The notes beneath the pieces were generated by a model. That model did not search any database, was not told where the DNA came from, and saw nothing but the letters and a program-made list of their open reading frames with translations. Positions 61,401 through 64,000 of a stretch of DNA of 64,000 nucleotides are shown here, piece after piece; position 1 is the first letter of the stretch; each line of letters opens with the position of its first letter. The stretch lies in the NCBI GenBank assembly GCA_963691815.1, contig OY829645.1:8868401-8932400 (forward strand), in the 5' to 3' direction. This stretch comes from Echiichthys vipera. Taxonomy: Eukaryota; Chordata; Actinopteri; Perciformes; Trachinidae. Both the position numbers and the translations under genes were made by a program.

Positions 61401-61403
61401 TCA

Positions 61404-61766
61404 TTCAGTTTGTATGCAGACCTCAGGCTCTAGAGGACCACATTATAGATGGATCACCATTTGGCTCCGATGTCTGCTCAATAATGTGCTGCCAGCCCCC
61501 TGAGTGGGATGCCCCCCTCAGATTATCAGTGAGACAAAGGAAAGTGTTTACACTGGTCCTTAATAAGGCGAAAGGAACATATGTGGCCCAGTCCATAACC
61601 CTTCCTCTTGTGACACTTAACGGAAGAAAATGAAATTACTTCAACTACACTGTACTTTACTGCTGCGTAAATTCAAACAGTCAGTTTGACATTTTGTTAC
61701 AGCAATCTGTCTTGAGAAAGCACACCCTTTTTAGGACTTACACTAAACTAGTAAACTAAACTAAAC
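61404..61766. other. no gene seen
   Basis: About 360 bp of unique-looking DNA ending with CTAAACTAGTAAACTAAACTAAA just before the LINE. Confidence 0.35.
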
Positions 61767-63304
61767 AGGTTAGGAGACAGCTGGAGAGACTCCACCAGCA
61801 TAAGGCTGCAGGCCCCGACGGTATCAGCCAGCTGTCTCCTGTCCTACAACACCTCTACAACCTGAGCCTTGGTCAGGAGAGAATACCTGTGCTTTGGAAG
61901 ACTTCCTGCCTGGTTCCTGTTCCAAAGAAGTCGACACCATCAGACCTCAATGACTATCGACCAGTGGCCCTCACATCTTACGTCATGAATGTGCTGGAGA
62001 GACTGGCTTTGGACAACCTGAGGCCGCAGGTGAGAGCCCTGCTAGACCCTCTGCAATTTGCCTACCAGCCCCACTTGGGAGTTGATGACGCTGTCATCTA
62101 CCTGCTGCAACGAGCCCATGTGCACCTGGATGGTGGAGGAGGTACTGTGAGAATCACATTCTTTGATTTCTCTAGTGCTTTTAACACCATTCAGCCACTG
62201 CTGCTGGGGGAGAAGCTGCGGGTGATGGGAGTAGAGGACACAATGATCTCCTGGATTACTGACTACCTGACAGGCAGGCCACAGTTTGTCCGTATGGGCA
62301 GTGTTCTGTCTGATGTGGTGGTTAGTGATACAGGAGCTCCACAGGGGACTGTACTGTCTCCTTTCCTGTTCACCTTATACACCACTGACTTTCAGTACAA
62401 CACTGGGTCGTGTCACCTGCAAAAGTTATCTGACGACTCGGCTGTTGTTGGGTGTATAAGTGAGGGACAGGAGGAGGAGTACAGAGCACTGGTAGACAAA
62501 TGTGAAGTGGACTGGACAGAATCACCTGCGGCTGAACATCAGCAAGACCAAAGAGATGGTGATAGATTTCAGGAAGAAGAGGAAGACAGCTTTCCAACCT
62601 CTGTGCATTCTGGGAAAGGATGTAGAGGCGGTGGAGGATTACAAGAAGGGGATGAGCAGACTTTACTTCCTGAGGAAGCTGAGATCCTTCAATGTGTGCA
62701 GCAAGATGTTGGAGATCTTTTATCAGTCTGTGGTGGCCGGTGTACTTTTCTTTGCTGTGGTTTGTTGGGGAAGCAGCATTGGAGCCAGCGACACCAACAG
62801 ACTCAACAAACTGATCAGGAAGGCTGGCTCTGTGATTGGCTGCAAACAGGACACTCTGGAGGCTGTGGTGGAGAGGAGGACACTGAAAAAACTGTTATCC
62901 ATCATAAATAATCCTCTCCACCCTCTCCAAACCACACTGGTCAGACAGCGGAGCACCTTCTCCAGAAGGCTGCTTCAGCTTCGCTGTCGTAGCAACAAAT
63001 ACAGGAAATCTTTTCTGCCACAATCCATCACTGTATATAATAACTCTCTCACATCTGCCTGACAGAGAACTCTGCTCTCTCTACTGTTTTTTTTTTTGTA
63101 TATATCATTATTGTTATAGTATATTTAGCCTATTTTGTTGTATATATTATTGTTTATAGCACACTGTGCACTGTATACATACACTATGTATATATTGGAT
63201 TCTATTTATTTTATGTACAAAGTGTTTATTTGCTGACCCACTACTGCTGTTACAAAATAATTTCCCGGTCTGGGATCATTAAAGTAATTCTATTCTATTC
63301 TATT
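61767..63304 (+). mobile_element. Rex1-type LINE, 5'-truncated
   Basis: A non-LTR retrotransposon copy starting inside the reverse transcriptase coding region and running to a complete 3' end. The 3' UTR ends GGGATCATTAAAGTAATTC followed by ATTCT repeats (about 63285-63304), a target-primed reverse-transcription tail. Coding is broken by one frameshift only. Assignment to the Rex1/CR1 side of LINEs comes from the RT sequence style and the tail. Confidence 0.8.
61769..63062 (+). pseudogene. reverse transcriptase of the Rex1-type LINE, single frameshift
   Basis: The product would copy element RNA at a nicked target. One frame runs from the 5' junction with the N-terminal RT motif KAAGPDGI (about 61805), DYRPVALTS (61951), FDFSSAFNTI (62164), GAPQGTVLSPFLF (62335) and the catalytic box as SDDSAVVG (62433-62456, with S-D-D where many LINEs have A-D-D). 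Near 62510 one base is missing, so coding passes to the frame holding QNHLRLNISKTKEMVIDFRK and the thumb and C-terminal region, ending at a stop at 63060-63062. In the old frame an unrelated tail continues to 62911. Endonuclease and ORF1 are missing by 5' truncation. Confidence 0.85.
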
Positions 63305-63454
63305 AACCTACCACTGCTATTTGACTTCCACAGTCAGGAACTGGAAGGGCAACGTGGGGTAGCTAATTAAACCTAGAAGGAATCATCAAACTCCATGATC
63401 TCTGTCATTATAATCATTATAATCATTATAATCTTTCGGCCAGGAAAAGTAGTA
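63305..63454. other. spacer, no gene
   Basis: Short unique-looking stretch with a threefold AATCATTAT repeat near 63411-63432. Confidence 0.5.
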
Positions 63455-63560
63455 CCCATAGATGTACAAAACATAAATGTAGTCTTCATGACATCACCCA
63501 TAGGTTTCTGAAAGCCATTGTGAAGCTCAGTGTGGGTGGCTCTGGTCGTCGCCACCTGGC
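63455..63560 (+). repeat. fourth copy of the ATAGACTGTATA repeat family
   Basis: ACCCATAGATGTACAAAACA, ATGTAGTCTTCATGACATCA and ACCCATAGGTTTCTGAAAGC follow in the family order also seen at 33722. Confidence 0.55.
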
Positions 63561-63566
63561 CTGACT

Positions 63567-63567
<1 letters not shown>

Positions 63568-63602
<35 letters not shown>

Positions 63603-63800
63603 GATTGGATTTATATAGCACCTTTCTCAGTACTCAATGCACTTTACAGAGTCCAGGTTCCATTCAAACATACATGGTGGTGGTAAACAACGACAGTAGT
63701 CACAGATGCCCTGGGGCAGACTGACGGGAGCGTGGCCCCTCCAACCACCACCTCAAACATACAGCAGTCATACACATTCATTGTTTCAAATAGTGAAATT
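63568..63800 (-). mobile_element. 3' end of a LINE or SINE, minus strand, with TTA tail
   Basis: Read on the minus strand, CTGTAAAGTGCATTGAGTAC and GAAAGGTGCTATATAAATCC lead into (TTA)n (63568-63600, eleven units), the layout of a LINE-type 3' terminus with a microsatellite tail. Further in, GGGCATCTG and the CAGTCTGCCCC block (63700-63725) fit a common fish element body. The left (5') limit is unclear; similarity may run to the window end. Confidence 0.5.
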
Positions 63801-64000
63801 AGCTACAGGGACCAAAACCTTTTTTGTACCAGGCTGTAAACATTATTTTGCTGTGAAATTGTGCATTTTAATATATGGTATGGGAATTTACCCGCTTTTT
63901 GAGCCAGCCTCAAGTGGCTATTCAAGGAAACCGTTCACTTTTAGCACCACCGTGGCTTCAACGGAGGATACACCACTGATTCATTTACCCCACCTTTAAT
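63801..64000. other. no gene seen
   Basis: The last 200 bp show an open frame to the window edge on the plus strand (from 63706) without any recognisable domain; it starts inside a repeat and is probably chance. Confidence 0.35.

Overview
The window is vertebrate nuclear DNA from a ray-finned fish, most likely a percomorph teleost. The evidence is the repeat content: L2/Maui-type and Rex1-type LINEs, a DIRS-like gag, a HARBI1-type Harbinger remnant, hAT and Harbinger MITEs, a tRNA-headed SINE of percomorph type and a short-LTR endogenous retrovirus. I found no bacterial-style operon and no host protein-coding exon that I can defend, so the window reads as intergenic or intronic, repeat-rich DNA.

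Layout. 1-2280 is the decayed 3' part of an L2-type LINE ending in its TTGCC tail. 2281-29149, about 42% of the window, is one uninterrupted tandem array of an AT-rich 22-bp monomer, roughly 1,220 copies, with a nested higher-order structure. 29150-35566 is mostly unique DNA carrying a solo LTR with a 5-bp target duplication (30623-31159), a LINE 3' end (about 32150-32440), two copies of a common fish repeat and a tRNA-derived SINE (34963-35264).

35567-41190 is a dense transposon cluster. It holds a hAT-like MITE, a deleted endogenous retrovirus (35924-37935) with both LTRs, a tRNA-Asn primer-binding site, an env transmembrane remnant and a 4-bp target duplication, a hAT-type element with a perfect 8-bp target duplication (38802-39685), and a Harbinger-type element (40223-41187) with a HARBI1-like N-terminal fragment. 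41191-54800 is largely unique sequence with scattered repeat fragments, including a candidate retroelement ORF1 at 45596-46020.

54807-64000 contains a perfect-TSD miniature element, a broken DIRS-like gag (55577-56452), an L2-type 3' tail, a long TG/TGCG microsatellite, an inverted-repeat element, a larger MITE sharing termini with the miniature one, a 5'-truncated Rex1-type LINE with one frameshift (61767-63304) and a minus-strand LINE/SINE tail.

The parts do not form a pathway. The most notable object is the 22-bp satellite. The spacing of each long-range duplication I measured equals a whole number of 22-bp monomers minus 7 bp per 15-bp short monomer and 2 bp per 20-bp monomer, which points to register-preserving segmental duplication as its mode of growth. 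Family names come from remembered family features; no database search was possible.
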